Source: JACMLC01 sp963720235 (GTDB lineage Bacteria > Acidobacteriota > Blastocatellia > Pyrinomonadales > Pyrinomonadaceae). From it: 64,000 nucleotides of DNA. Of this stretch, positions 7,855 through 17,202 are shown one piece after another. The notes below the pieces were generated by a model. That model saw nothing but the letters and a program-made list of their open reading frames with translations, did no database searches and had not been told where the DNA came from. The translations under genes and the position numbers were made by a program. The stretch covers positions 2,914,001 to 2,978,000 of the forward strand of contig OY970389.1 in assembly GCA_963720235.1 (NCBI GenBank), given 5' to 3'. How positions within the stretch are numbered: position 1 is the stretch's first letter; the number at the start of each line of letters is the position of its first letter.

Positions 7855-9597
7855 ATGCAAGCTACGACCAACTTGCCGGATGAATATGCCTTCCCTGCTC
7901 AGGAGTCTCTGCATGCTCAGGAGCAAACTCACGCAGCCTTTCGCTGGCAAGGCTTCTGGCCCATTGCGCTCGTCGTCCTCATAGGCATCGCAGCCCTCGC
8001 CCCTGCCATCTGGCGCGGCATCCCTTACGGCCCAGACCTGCCCGCTCACTTCCGCAACACGCTCTCATTCAATCAATCCTTGCAACAGGGCGACCCGTAT
8101 CAGAGTTGGCTCGCAGAGACCAACGGCGGCTATGGCGACCCTAGCATGCGCCTCTATCCGCCTGCGCTACACTATCTCTTCGCACTCGCACACGCCATCA
8201 CTGGCAACTGGTATGCTGCGGCCCTGCTTGCTTTCACGCTTCTCTCCGTCGCAGGCAGCCTCGGCGTCTATTTCTTCGCGCGTTCTTTCTGCACGCCGCG
8301 CATGGCCGTCTGGGCCAGCCTCTTTTACGCCTTCGCTCCCTTTCATGCCAACGAGCTTTATCAATCAGCTTTGCTCGCACAATATGCTGGCGGCGCGGCC
8401 TTAGCTTTCGCCTTCGCTTTTACCGAAAGAATTTTGCGGCGCGGTCGGATGCAGGATGTCGCCGGGCTCGCGCTCTCTTTCGCGTTTCTGATTTACACGC
8501 ATATTCCTCTGACGATGTTGGGCGCGCTCGCGCTCGCGGTCTATGCGCTTGCAAGAATCGAGCGCAAAGATTTCTGGCAGACTTTTTTAAAACTCGCGCT
8601 GTCGGCTGTGCTCGCATTGATGGCTGGCGCGCTTTACTGGACGACGCTCATCGCAGAGCACACCTGGGTCAAGGGCGATCAGGTCGAGCCGGGTGAGCGT
8701 TATAACTACGCACTCAACTTTCTCTTCAAATCCTTCTCGCAGGACGAGCCGCGCAACTGGTGGATTAACATCGTCGCGCTGGCGATGCTCGCGCTTCTCT
8801 GGCCCACATTTATTGTCTTGCGCTCTGCCGCTTCACAAGAAAAAAAGCGCAGCCTGCGCGCGCTCATGCTGCTGCTCATCTTTTCTTTCCTGATGGCAAC
8901 GCCCTTGAGCCTGCCGCTCTGGAAAATTATTCCGAAGCTCGGTTCTATCGAATTTCCATGGCGTTGGCTCGCAGTGACTTCGATTGTCGGAGCAGTCGCG
9001 CTGGCCGCCAGCATTCCCGCCTGGATGGAAAAAGCGCGCACACATTTGCGCCCGCTCGCGCTCATCGTCGCGGGCAGCATTCTCATCGCACTCGCTTTCG
9101 CCGTCTCGCATCCGATGCGCGGCGCGCTCTTTATGGCGCGGCCACAGTTTGATGCCCTGCTGATTTCTCTTCCCGGCTCGAAAGGTTTTGAGGACGGCTT
9201 GCCCGTCTGGGCCGTTGAAGAGACACGACCGATGACATCTGAAGTCGAAGCAGGCGAGAGAGCCGTCACTGTCAACTCGTGGGCATCAGAGCGACGCGCG
9301 TTCCAGGTCGCGGCGGGTGAAGCAACGGAAGCGCGCGTGCGTACCTTTTATCATCCGAACTGGGTTGCGATGAGCGGCGATGCTGTGCTGCAAACGCGGC
9401 CTGATGCTGATGGAGCTTTGCTCTTAACACTTCCGCCTGTCGCAACTTCCATCGAGCTTGAGTTCCGCGAGCCCTTGCGCGTCCGCGCCTCTGCGGCGGC
9501 AAGTCTCATTGGCTTGCTCTTCATCTGCGCGCTCTTCGTTTTCAGCAAACACGCGCGCCAGTCCTCTTTCCTCAAACACGCCAACACGAATCAATAG
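7855..9597 (+). CDS. Large multi-pass membrane protein, glycosyltransferase/PTPS-related type
   Basis: A 580-residue integral membrane protein with about ten hydrophobic segments up to residue 420, a periplasmic-looking C-terminal domain (about 420-550) and a last membrane segment. The first loop carries DLPAHFRNTLSFNQSLQQGD and the conserved GGYGDPSMRLYPP, features of the membrane proteins annotated as 6-pyruvoyl-tetrahydropterin-synthase-related, which look like GT-C sugar transferases. It opens a run of glycan genes on the same strand. I infer a role in moving sugars from lipid carriers on the outer face of the inner membrane; the acceptor is unknown. Confidence 0.6.
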   Translation: MQATTNLPDEYAFPAQESLHAQEQTHAAFRWQGFWPIALVVLIGIAALAPAIWRGIPYGPDLPAHFRNTLSFNQSLQQGDPYQSWLAETNGGYGDPSMRLYPPALHYLFALAHAITGNWYAAALLAFTLLSVAGSLGVYFFARSFCTPRMAVWASLFYAFAPFHANELYQSALLAQYAGGAALAFAFAFTERILRRGRMQDVAGLALSFAFLIYTHIPLTMLGALALAVYALARIERKDFWQTFLKLALSAVLALMAGALYWTTLIAEHTWVKGDQVEPGERYNYALNFLFKSFSQDEPRNWWINIVALAMLALLWPTFIVLRSAASQEKKRSLRALMLLLIFSFLMATPLSLPLWKIIPKLGSIEFPWRWLAVTSIVGAVALAASIPAWMEKARTHLRPLALIVAGSILIALAFAVSHPMRGALFMARPQFDALLISLPGSKGFEDGLPVWAVEETRPMTSEVEAGERAVTVNSWASERRAFQVAAGEATEARVRTFYHPNWVAMSGDAVLQTRPDADGALLLTLPPVATSIELEFREPLRVRASAAASLIGLLFICALFVFSKHARQSSFLKHANTNQ

Positions 9598-9620
9598 TCC
9601 TTGAAGGAGCTTTTAAAATC

Positions 9621-10865
9621 ATGTCCACACTTGCATCTCAAATCATCCCGCAACACGCGCCGGAAGCCGCGCCCAGGCCGCACACGGACGATGTCGTCGT
9701 CAACATGCCCGCGCGTCCCGCGCCGGAAGTTTCCATTGTCATGCCGTGCCTGAATGAAGCGGAGACATTGGCCGTCTGTATCGAGAAGGCGCAAAAGTAT
9801 CTGCGCGAAAACGGCGTGGACGGCGAAGTCTTGATTGCAGACAACGGCAGCACGGACGGCTCGCAGGAGATTGCCATGAACCTCGGCGCGCGCGTCGTCA
9901 GCGTCAAGGCCAAAGGTTACGGCAGCGCGTTGATGGGCGGCATACATGCAGCGCGCGGCAAGTACATCATTATGGGCGATGCGGATGACAGCTATGATTT
10001 CGAGAATCTTGGGCCATTCGTGGAAAAGCTGCGCGAAGGTTACGAGCTTGTGATGGGCAATCGTTTTCGCGGCGGCATCAAGCCGAACGCGATGAAGCCG
10101 CTGCACAAATACTTGGGCAATCCTGTGCTGACAGGCATCGGCAGGCTTTTCTTTCGCAGCCCTTGCGGAGACTTTCATTGCGGGCTGCGCGGTTTTAGCA
10201 AGGAAGCGATTTTAAAGCTCGACCTGCATACATCCGGGATGGAGTTTGCGAGCGAGATGGTTGTCAAAGCGACTTTGCATCAGACACGCATCAGCGAAGT
10301 CCCGACGACTCTTTCACCCGACGGGCGCAGCCGTCCGCCGCACTTGCGTAGTTGGAGCGACGGCTGGCGGCATTTGAGATTTCTGCTGCTCTATAGCCCG
10401 CGCTGGCTCTTCTTTTATCCGGGACTGCTTCTGATGCTCTTAGGCTCGCTGGTCGGCGTATGGCTGCTGCCCGGCCCGCAGCTTATCAAGGGCATCGGAC
10501 TCGACGTGCACACGCTGCTCTATGCCGCGCTGGCAATCATCGTCGGATTTCAGTCTGTCATCTTCGCTATGTTCACAAAGGTCTTTGCCATCAGTCACGG
10601 CCTCTTGCCGGAGGATGAGAGGCTGAACAAAGTTTTTCAATCAATTAATCTCGAAGTCGGTCTGCGCGCAGGGGCAGTCATGCTGCTGGCGGGAATCGCT
10701 GGCTCTGTCTATGCGCTTAGCTCCTGGGGCGCGCATTCCTTTGGGCCACTTAATACGTCCGAGACTTTGCGCATTGTGATTCCTTCGTTCACGGCAATTA
10801 CTCTCGGCATCCAGACAATTTTTTCGAGCTTCTTTCTGAGCGTTCTGGGAATGAAGCAAAGATAG
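9621..10865 (+). CDS. GT2 family glycosyltransferase with membrane tail (polyprenyl-phosphate sugar synthase type)
   Basis: A 414-residue protein. Residues 35-230 are a GT-A fold: SIVMPCLNEAETL at the nucleotide site, LIADNGSTDGS, and the metal motif GDADDSYDF. The C-terminal third has four hydrophobic helices. This layout is that of dolichyl- or undecaprenyl-phosphate glucose/mannose synthases, which load a sugar on a lipid carrier for later use by membrane transferases such as its neighbours. An AAGGAG site lies before the ATG. Its stop overlaps the GTG of the next gene by one base, so the two are translationally linked. Confidence 0.85.
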   Translation: MSTLASQIIPQHAPEAAPRPHTDDVVVNMPARPAPEVSIVMPCLNEAETLAVCIEKAQKYLRENGVDGEVLIADNGSTDGSQEIAMNLGARVVSVKAKGYGSALMGGIHAARGKYIIMGDADDSYDFENLGPFVEKLREGYELVMGNRFRGGIKPNAMKPLHKYLGNPVLTGIGRLFFRSPCGDFHCGLRGFSKEAILKLDLHTSGMEFASEMVVKATLHQTRISEVPTTLSPDGRSRPPHLRSWSDGWRHLRFLLLYSPRWLFFYPGLLLMLLGSLVGVWLLPGPQLIKGIGLDVHTLLYAALAIIVGFQSVIFAMFTKVFAISHGLLPEDERLNKVFQSINLEVGLRAGAVMLLAGIAGSVYALSSWGAHSFGPLNTSETLRIVIPSFTAITLGIQTIFSSFFLSVLGMKQR

Positions 10866-12046
10866 TGAAGGCGATAAAGCAAACGTCTCCCGCAAAGGCG
10901 CAAAGAAAAGATGCAAAGAGAAGAAGCATGAAAAGTTATAACTCAACATCTTCGCGCCTCCTTTGCGCCTTTGCGCCTTTGCGGGAAACTATTGGCCTGC
11001 GTTCCGAACAGACGCGCTGGCGCAAGGTTGCGAGGCACGCGGCCTTGCTGCTCTGCACCGCACTGATTCTGTGGTGGTTCGGGCGCAGTCTGAATTGGGC
11101 AGAGGTGCAGCGAAGCATGAAGGGTGCGAACGCTTTGCTCCTGTCTGTTTCAGCCGCGTTGATGTGTTTGACATACCTGTTGCGCGCATATCGCTGGCGC
11201 GCTCTGCTCGCTCCCGTGACGGAAACAAATGTGCGTGAGCTTTTTCTGGCAACGAATGTCGGATTCAGCGCGGTCTTCCTGCTTGGGCGCGCGGGCGAAG
11301 TAGTGCGCCCGGCTGTGCTCTCTCTGCGCGATAGGCGTGTGCCGCCCGCTGCTTCCTTTATCACGATTATGGTCGAGCGCATTTTTGATATGACCGCAGT
11401 CATAGCGCTCTTTGCGCTTAACCTCTTGTGGCTGCGCGTGCCGGATGTGACGGCGGAGGCTATGTCGCGTGTGCGTTGGGCCGGAGCGTTGGTTCTGCTC
11501 TCAGCGTTTGTGGGTATCGCAATCCTGATTCGATTTAAGAAAAACTCTGAGACTTTTATCTGCTGGGTGGATGGAAAATTCATGGGCCGCAAGTTTATGC
11601 CTGAGCGTTTGCGGCTTGCTTTGACAGGCACGCTCAAGCAACTGGCAGCAGCCTTGAGCGTCCTGAGCGACTGGCGAGAGTTTCTGCGCGTCGCGCTCTG
11701 GACTCTGGCCCAGTGGGCCACAATTATTTTAGCCACGCTGCTTATCCTGCGCTCGTTCTCGCTCAATCTGGGCCTGAGCGAAACTGTTTTTCTGTTTGGC
11801 TGGGGAATGGTCGGCTCGCTCGCGCCGACGCCGGGCGGCGCAGTCGGAGCATTTCATGCTGCGACAGTCGCGGGGTTGATGTTCATGGGCGTTGCAAGGG
11901 ATGAAGCGGCGGCGGCGACAATCGTCCTGCATCTCTTCGGCTTTCTTCCGGCACTCTGCTTCGGCTTTTATCACTTGCTGCGCGGCGAATTGAATCTCAC
12001 GCGGCTGCGCGGAATTATTTCTGGACCAAAGGAATCACACGTATGA
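10865..12046 (+). CDS. Flippase-type membrane protein (LPG synthase TM / UPF0104 family) with a repeat-derived N-terminus
   Basis: A protein of up to 393 residues with about eight membrane segments. Family signatures are GRAGEVVRPAVL and MVERIFDMTAVIALF, and APTPGGAVGAFHA near the end. Members are lipid-linked sugar or lysyl-phosphatidylglycerol flippase-like proteins. The family-like sequence starts only at about RWRKVARHAALLL. Everything before it is encoded by a palindromic repeat (10886-10989), so the start codon is either GTG 10865, which overlaps the previous stop, or ATG 10928 inside the repeat. The gene overlaps the next one by four bases (ATGA). It fits the surrounding surface-glycan locus. 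Confidence 0.75.
   Translation: MKAIKQTSPAKAQRKDAKRRSMKSYNSTSSRLLCAFAPLRETIGLRSEQTRWRKVARHAALLLCTALILWWFGRSLNWAEVQRSMKGANALLLSVSAALMCLTYLLRAYRWRALLAPVTETNVRELFLATNVGFSAVFLLGRAGEVVRPAVLSLRDRRVPPAASFITIMVERIFDMTAVIALFALNLLWLRVPDVTAEAMSRVRWAGALVLLSAFVGIAILIRFKKNSETFICWVDGKFMGRKFMPERLRLALTGTLKQLAAALSVLSDWREFLRVALWTLAQWATIILATLLILRSFSLNLGLSETVFLFGWGMVGSLAPTPGGAVGAFHAATVAGLMFMGVARDEAAAATIVLHLFGFLPALCFGFYHLLRGELNLTRLRGIISGPKESHV
10886..10989. repeat. CGCAAAGGCG-family palindromic element, copy 1 (inside a coding region)
   Basis: The left arm reads TCTCCCGCAAAGGCGCAAAG and the right arm CTTTGCGCCTTTGCGGGAAA. The spacer is about 45 bases. Unlike the other six copies this one lies within the reading frame of the flippase-type gene and encodes CAFAPLRE. 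Confidence 0.9.
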
Positions 12047-12744
12047 GCACAGCACAATATGATGACCTGTGGCGGACGGCTTGGGGCGACATGCAGCACT
12101 ATGGCCCTGTGCATCGTCACACGCTGGAAGATTTAGTCCGCACGGTTTGCGCGCTGGATGTCAAAAGCGTGCTCGATGTCGGATGCGGCTCCGGCGAGAA
12201 CTTGGCTGCGCTGGCGACTTGCAACAGGTTCGAGTTGTCGGGCGCGGATGTTTCCGATGAAGCTTTGAATCTTGCACGCCAGAGAGTTCCTTCGGCGCGC
12301 TTTCAAAAGCTAGACGCTCAGCGCGAAGCCCTCACGGAGAAATTCGATTTAGTGATGAGCATACAGGTCGTAGAGCATTTGTATGATGACATATCTGCTA
12401 TCTGCAACATGGCGAAGATGTCTAAGAAGTATGTGCTCATCTCGACCATGCAGGGGCGCATGCGTCAATCGGAAATCAGCATCGGACACATACGCAACTA
12501 CAGCGCGCAGGAACTCAGAGAGAAAGTCGAGATGGCCGGGCTCGAAGTTCTGGACATACACGGCTGGGGCTTTCCCTTTTACTCGCCAATCTATCGCACG
12601 CTCTCCGAGCACTTGCCCGGCGGCCCGCCGACTGGCGAGATGAGCGGAGCGACAAAGCTTGCGGCACGCGCGCTCTACCAGCTTTATAAACTCAACCTGC
12701 GCGGGCGCGGCGATGTCATCACGGCTCTGGCGCGCGCAGCATGA
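12043..12744 (+). CDS. Class I SAM-dependent methyltransferase
   Basis: A 233-residue methyltransferase. SAM-binding motif I is VLDVGCGSGENLAAL (about 40-54), followed by LSGADVSDEALNLAR (motif II acidic residue) and FDLVMSIQVVEHLYDD (motif IV). No membrane segment. It shares an ATGA overlap with the flippase-type gene, so it belongs to the same glycan operon; a sugar or lipid intermediate is the likely substrate, but the sequence does not reveal which. Confidence 0.85.
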   Translation: MSTAQYDDLWRTAWGDMQHYGPVHRHTLEDLVRTVCALDVKSVLDVGCGSGENLAALATCNRFELSGADVSDEALNLARQRVPSARFQKLDAQREALTEKFDLVMSIQVVEHLYDDISAICNMAKMSKKYVLISTMQGRMRQSEISIGHIRNYSAQELREKVEMAGLEVLDIHGWGFPFYSPIYRTLSEHLPGGPPTGEMSGATKLAARALYQLYKLNLRGRGDVITALARAA

Positions 12745-12764
12745 AATCATGAGCAATAAAATTC

Positions 12765-12890
12765 AGCCACAGAGACACAGAGACACAGAGATGGAAAAGG
12801 AAAAAGGAAAAAAGCAAAAGGTAAAAGGAAGAAAAGCATTCTATCCTTCTTCACTTTTGCTTTCCTCCGTGTCTCTGTGGCTCTGTGGCT
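12765..12890. repeat. CCACAGAGACACAG-family inverted repeat, copy 2
   Basis: The left arm contains GCCACAGAGACACAGAGACA and the right arm ends GTCTCTGTGGCTCTGTGGCT. The spacer is a purine-rich tract (GGAAAAAGGAAAAAAG) answered by a pyrimidine-rich tract, as in copy 1 and in the lolA palindrome. It fills the gap before the GT4 gene, whose reading frame runs open into the right arm. Confidence 0.9.
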
Positions 12891-12902
12891 AATCTTTCAG
12901 TC

Positions 12903-14075
12903 ATGAAAATTCTGACAGCCTCAAACTATTATTACGAGAAGATGGGCGGCATCGAAATGGTGACGCACAATCTCGTCAAAAACTTTCGCGCATCGGGCCA
13001 CGAGGTTCGCTGGATTGCCTGCGATGTGAAGGAAGCTGTGCGCCCTGTGTCTGCGGATGATGTGCGTTTGAGGTGTTGGAATTTTACGGAATCAAAGCTT
13101 GGTTTTCCTTACCCGCTTGCGTCTCCGTTTGATTTAGTGAAAACCATACGGCAGGTCAAGTGGTGCGATGTCGTGCACTTGCATGACTGCCTCTATCTAC
13201 ACAACCAGTTTCTTTATCGCATCGCGCGCATCTTCAAAAAACCGGTCGTCACCACGCAGCACATAGCCTTCTCGCCCTACGCGCAGAGCTATAAAAATCT
13301 CTTGCAGCAAGCGACCTATAAGACCGTCGGCAGAGCTTTGCTTGAGAGCAGCGCGCAGGTCGTCTTTGTCAATCAAATGGTTCAGGATTGGTTTCAAGGA
13401 TTTGTTAATTTCAAGAGCAAGCCTTTCGTTCTGCCCAATGGATTCGACCCGCAGATTTTTGGCCCAATGCCTGAAGATGAAATCTCTCTGGTGCGCGATG
13501 AATTGAAAATCCCGGCGAGCAGCCCGCTCATGCTTTTCGTCGGGCGGTTCACGGAAAAGAAGGGCGTGCAGTTCATACGCGAGGCCGCGCTGAAAAATCC
13601 AGAGTGGCATTGGGTGTTGGTTGGTGAAGCTGCCGAGCAAGACCCGCGCGCGTGGTCTTTGCCGAATGTGAAAGTGCTTGGCCCACAAACGCAAAGGGAG
13701 CTTCGCAGGCTCTACAATGCCGCGAGTCTCGTCGTGTTGCCGTCCATACGCGAAGGCTTCCCGCTCGTCTTGTGCGAAGCGATGGCATGCGGCACGCCCG
13801 TCGCTGTCTGCCGCGAAGCCGCGCAGGCCGTTGACGGCCTCAACGAACTTGTGTTGACGATAGATGCCGCATCAGGAAATCTCACAGAGACTTTAGCTGC
13901 TGCGTTGGAAAATCCCCAAGAGTTGCAAAGTCTCAAGCCGCGCCTCATAGAGTTTGCACAGGAAAGGCTCAACTGGAAAGCAGTTGCAGATAGATACTGC
14001 GAAATCTTTGCCACGCTCACGAGCGGAGAGCAAAGCTCCCAACAAGTCGCAGTCAAACATCCCGCGCTTGGTTGA
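12903..14075 (+). CDS. GT4 family glycosyltransferase
   Basis: A 390-residue GT-B enzyme. The N-terminal domain starts MKILTASNYYYEKMGGIEM with the glycine-rich acceptor loop. The C-terminal domain has LFVGRFTEKKGVQFI, VKVLGPQTQRELRRLYNAA and the nucleotide-sugar motif PSIREGFPLVLCEAMACGTP, where E-x7-E is the GT4 signature. I chose ATG 12903 because the six codons before it belong to the repeat. It probably adds one sugar to the glycan built by this locus, on the cytoplasmic side. Confidence 0.88.
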   Translation: MKILTASNYYYEKMGGIEMVTHNLVKNFRASGHEVRWIACDVKEAVRPVSADDVRLRCWNFTESKLGFPYPLASPFDLVKTIRQVKWCDVVHLHDCLYLHNQFLYRIARIFKKPVVTTQHIAFSPYAQSYKNLLQQATYKTVGRALLESSAQVVFVNQMVQDWFQGFVNFKSKPFVLPNGFDPQIFGPMPEDEISLVRDELKIPASSPLMLFVGRFTEKKGVQFIREAALKNPEWHWVLVGEAAEQDPRAWSLPNVKVLGPQTQRELRRLYNAASLVVLPSIREGFPLVLCEAMACGTPVAVCREAAQAVDGLNELVLTIDAASGNLTETLAAALENPQELQSLKPRLIEFAQERLNWKAVADRYCEIFATLTSGEQSSQQVAVKHPALG

Positions 14076-14140
14076 AAACGAAAGATTGTTGTTTCTTAAA
14101 ATCCATCCTGACTGTGGTTACTTCGGTCTGACTTGTCATT

Positions 14141-16150
14141 GTGAAAAATCTATTCACAGCCATTGCTTATCAAGACAAACTCGGAACGGCTCAAGCGGAA
14201 GCCGCGTCGCGCGACCTCTCTGCACATTCGGTCTCATCGCTCTCACTGCGCGCGCCGCAAACGATTTTTGGAGAATTGCGTCGCAAGGCCAACTGGACTG
14301 ATGCGCTGTTCTTTGTCTATCTGGCTTCTTGTCTGAGGCAATATTTCTGGGGAGTCGAGCAACTCACGCTGGCGTGGGCTTTGACATTTGCCCTGACGGG
14401 CATCTGCTGCGCGCTGCATATCATTTATCGTGAAGAGAGCGAGCACAAAACTTCCATCAGCTTCTGGCTGATTGTGGCTCTGCCTTTGCTTCTGATTTAT
14501 CTCTTCCGTGCGCCGTTCCCGGATCAGGATTTTGATGCGCTGAATTATCATCTCGTCAATGCTGCGCGCGGAATGCGCGGCTGGCCGTTTATTGACGGAG
14601 ATTTTTTCCCGACGGTGGCGGTGGTCAATCCCGCGCCGAACATCGCGGGCGGCATCTTTCGCTATGTGCTCGGCTACAGGCTCGGCACGTTGATAAATCT
14701 CTGCGCGGTTGTCTGGGCGGCGCAGATTGCGAATCGTTTTCTTTCGCCGTATATCAAAAACGATTGGCTGAGAAGTGTCTGCATTCTCTTCGTAGTCTCG
14801 ACCGAATACATCCTGCGCCTCTTGAACGACTATCGCGTAGACTTGCTCTTCGTGCCGCTCTTGCTGGAAGCAAGTTACCTGACAATTCGTTTTGGCAAAG
14901 CACGCAGAAAAGGTTATGCGCTTATTCACATCGCACTTTTTCTCGGAGTGAGTGCGACCTTCAAGCTCTCGAATCTGGCGTTTGCGATTCCGATTGGTTT
15001 AGCTTGCGCCGTACAGCTTTTTCTTCATCGAAAGCAATTTAATCTGAAGGCAACGTTGGTCGCGGTCGTCGCATTCATTGCGCCGCTTGTGCCTTACAGC
15101 CTGTTCATGTACGCGCAGACGGGCAATCCGCTCTTTCCTTTTCTCAATAAGATTTTCAAGTCGCCATACCTGCCCGTCGTCAACGCGACGGATGTGATGT
15201 ACGGGCCAAGAAATTTCTTGGAGCTTGTGGTCTGGCCTGTCTGGGCCTTTTTTACGCCGGACAGAATTTCGGAGATGAGCGGCATCGGCGTCCCTTACAC
15301 GGGAAGACTTTCGCTAGGATTTGTCGTGTGCCTGCTGTGCCTGTTTTATAAATCGACGACGAAAGAGATTCGCGCGACAAGCATGCTCACGCTGCTGGGA
15401 TTATTTGCTTGGAGCGCGCTGAGCGGGAATGTGCGTTATGCGCTTTATTTAGAAGTGATGTGCGGCATTGTGATGCTCTCTCTTTTCTCGACGCTCTATA
15501 AGACTGCGAAAGAGACCGGGCGGCAGCGCACGAGAGAGATGGTCTTATTCGTGCTGCTCTTCGGCGGGCTGCTTGTGATTCAGTCAGCGGGGTCTTACTT
15601 CCTTCTCATCTTTCAAGATCAGACACTCTTCAACAAAATCACGCAGCCCACAGTCTTTAAAGAGCCAAAGAGTTATCTGGCCGAAACTCCGCAACTGCTG
15701 CGCGACCACAATGCTCTCAAATATCTCTCACCGCAGGAGCAAGAATTATTTTCTCGCGTGGATGTGTGGATAAACAGCTACTACACAACAAACGGCGTAC
15801 AGGTCGGGTTGAGGCCGGAGATTCCGATGCTGTCCGTGTGCGACTATATGAACACGCTGGACTATTTGCGCAAGGAAGAGGCAAAGCAACTTTTTGCAGC
15901 AAAGCTTTCGCGCGTCGCGGGCAAACGCATGTATTCGCTGAGTCCTGTGCGAAAGGATTTTCTAAACCTCTCGCTCTACTTCATCACGCGCGCGGGATTG
16001 AGCATCGGAGAAATGACTACCGTTGATGTCCCCTTCTACTCGCCCAACATCCGACGCAGGATGGTTCTCATAGAAGTCTTGCCAACGGGTCAGGGCAAAG
16101 ACAAAAAAGGCGTTCCGGCTCTGGTGGAAAAATACGGCGAGCAGGAATAG
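14141..16150 (+). CDS. Multi-pass membrane protein, GT-C/GT39-like glycosyltransferase candidate
   Basis: A 669-residue protein with about ten to twelve hydrophobic segments across residues 55-470 and a soluble C-terminal region. The first large loop has FPDQDFDALNYHLVNAARG, an acidic motif at the place where GT-C enzymes bind a lipid-phosphate sugar. It starts with GTG at 14141. Co-directional with the GT4 gene and the last of the glycan run; a strong repeat follows it. Transfer of sugar from a lipid carrier is the likely role; an O-antigen polymerase or ligase is an alternative. Confidence 0.55.
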   Translation: MKNLFTAIAYQDKLGTAQAEAASRDLSAHSVSSLSLRAPQTIFGELRRKANWTDALFFVYLASCLRQYFWGVEQLTLAWALTFALTGICCALHIIYREESEHKTSISFWLIVALPLLLIYLFRAPFPDQDFDALNYHLVNAARGMRGWPFIDGDFFPTVAVVNPAPNIAGGIFRYVLGYRLGTLINLCAVVWAAQIANRFLSPYIKNDWLRSVCILFVVSTEYILRLLNDYRVDLLFVPLLLEASYLTIRFGKARRKGYALIHIALFLGVSATFKLSNLAFAIPIGLACAVQLFLHRKQFNLKATLVAVVAFIAPLVPYSLFMYAQTGNPLFPFLNKIFKSPYLPVVNATDVMYGPRNFLELVVWPVWAFFTPDRISEMSGIGVPYTGRLSLGFVVCLLCLFYKSTTKEIRATSMLTLLGLFAWSALSGNVRYALYLEVMCGIVMLSLFSTLYKTAKETGRQRTREMVLFVLLFGGLLVIQSAGSYFLLIFQDQTLFNKITQPTVFKEPKSYLAETPQLLRDHNALKYLSPQEQELFSRVDVWINSYYTTNGVQVGLRPEIPMLSVCDYMNTLDYLRKEEAKQLFAAKLSRVAGKRMYSLSPVRKDFLNLSLYFITRAGLSIGEMTTVDVPFYSPNIRRRMVLIEVLPTGQGKDKKGVPALVEKYGEQE

Positions 16151-16157
16151 AAAGACA

Positions 16158-16260
16158 GTTTCCCGCAAAGGCGCAAAGGCGCAAAGAAAAGCACGCAAAG
16201 GTGTTGAGCTATGACTTGTCTTGATTGTTTTCTTTGCGCCTTTGCGCCTTTGCGGGAGAT
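16158..16260. repeat. CGCAAAGGCG-family palindromic element, copy 2
   Basis: Arms GTTTCCCGCAAAGGCGCAAA (left) and CCTTTGCGCCTTTGCGGGAG (right), three CGCAAAGG units each. The spacer carries the family core GTGTTGAGCTATGACTTGTC followed by TTGATTG. It lies 8 bases after the stop of the membrane protein gene. Confidence 0.92.
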
Positions 16261-16280
16261 TCTTTCGTAATCTATGTCGC

Positions 16281-16308
16281 TTGGCAATTTATAGAATTGC
16301 GATAATAT
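16281..16308 (+). promoter_or_regulatory. Possible sigma-70-type promoter for the ABC-lolA operon
   Basis: TTGGCA at 16281-16286 resembles a -35 box, and TAATAT at 16303-16308 (with overlapping GATAAT at 16301) a -10 box, 16 bases apart. The operon's first ATG is at 16342. The match is moderate. Confidence 0.35.
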
Positions 16309-16341
16309 AAGGATACGGGGAGCAAGCAAGCAATCTGAATA

Positions 16342-17202
16342 ATGAATAATGTGGCGGAACATGTAGAGGACGCAGTTGTGAGTGAGAGGGTCGCTGGCTC
16401 TGCTGTCAGGGAGTCGAGCGTGTGGCGGCGCGTGTGGGCCATTGCGCGCAATACTTTTCGTGAAGCATTGCGCGACCGTGTGCTCTATAACCTTGTGCTG
16501 TTCGTCCTCTTGTTGACGGGCGCGGCGATTTTCTTAGGCGAGTTATCTGCGGGACAGGAAGCGCGCATCATCGTCAATATGGGTTTGAGCGCGATGCTAT
16601 TGTTCGGCGCGTTCATAGCCATCTTCGTCGGCGTCGGTCTTGTTTACAAAGAGATAGAGCGGCGCACTGTGTATGCCATCTTCGCCAAGCCTGTCGGGCG
16701 CGGCGAGTTTTTGGTTGGAAAATATCTTGGCCTCTGCCTGACGCTGATGGTCAATACAATGATTATGGGCGCGGGCGTAAGCCTGGCTCTGCTCTATGTG
16801 CACGGCGGTTGGGATTCGTCCATGCTGAGCATCTGGCCCACAATTCTTTTGATTTATCTTGAGCTGGCGATTCTGACGGCGGTCGCGCTCCTGTTCTCTT
16901 CTTTCTCGTCGCCCGCGCTCTCTGCGCTTCTGACCTTCTTTATCTTCATCATCGGACACTTCAGCGCAGACCTGAAACTTTTCGCGGCTTCGATGGGAAC
17001 TGCGAGTGCGCGCTGGTTGTTCGGCGCGCTCTATTACCTGTTGCCGAACCTGTCCAACTATAGCTTTTACATCACGCCCGCCGCGCACGGGCAGAAGCCT
17101 GCGGCCTCTATCATGCTCACGGCATTCGCTTACGCGGTTGTCTATATCACTATCCTGCTGGCCGCAGCGACGCTCATCTTCAACCGCCGCAATTTTAAAT
17201 GA
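16342..17202 (+). CDS. ABC-2 type transporter permease
   Basis: A 286-residue inner-membrane protein with six predicted membrane segments (first at about residues 45-65, last at 258-278) after a cytoplasmic N-terminus containing ARNTFREALRDRVLYNLVL, a typical ABC-2 amphipathic entry. It would pair with the ATPase encoded at 18298 in the same operon. Cargo is unknown. A short TPR protein is placed between the two and lolA follows, so an envelope role, such as lipid or lipoprotein handling or gliding-type export, is possible but unproven. Confidence 0.82.
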   Translation: MNNVAEHVEDAVVSERVAGSAVRESSVWRRVWAIARNTFREALRDRVLYNLVLFVLLLTGAAIFLGELSAGQEARIIVNMGLSAMLLFGAFIAIFVGVGLVYKEIERRTVYAIFAKPVGRGEFLVGKYLGLCLTLMVNTMIMGAGVSLALLYVHGGWDSSMLSIWPTILLIYLELAILTAVALLFSSFSSPALSALLTFFIFIIGHFSADLKLFAASMGTASARWLFGALYYLLPNLSNYSFYITPAAHGQKPAASIMLTAFAYAVVYITILLAAATLIFNRRNFK

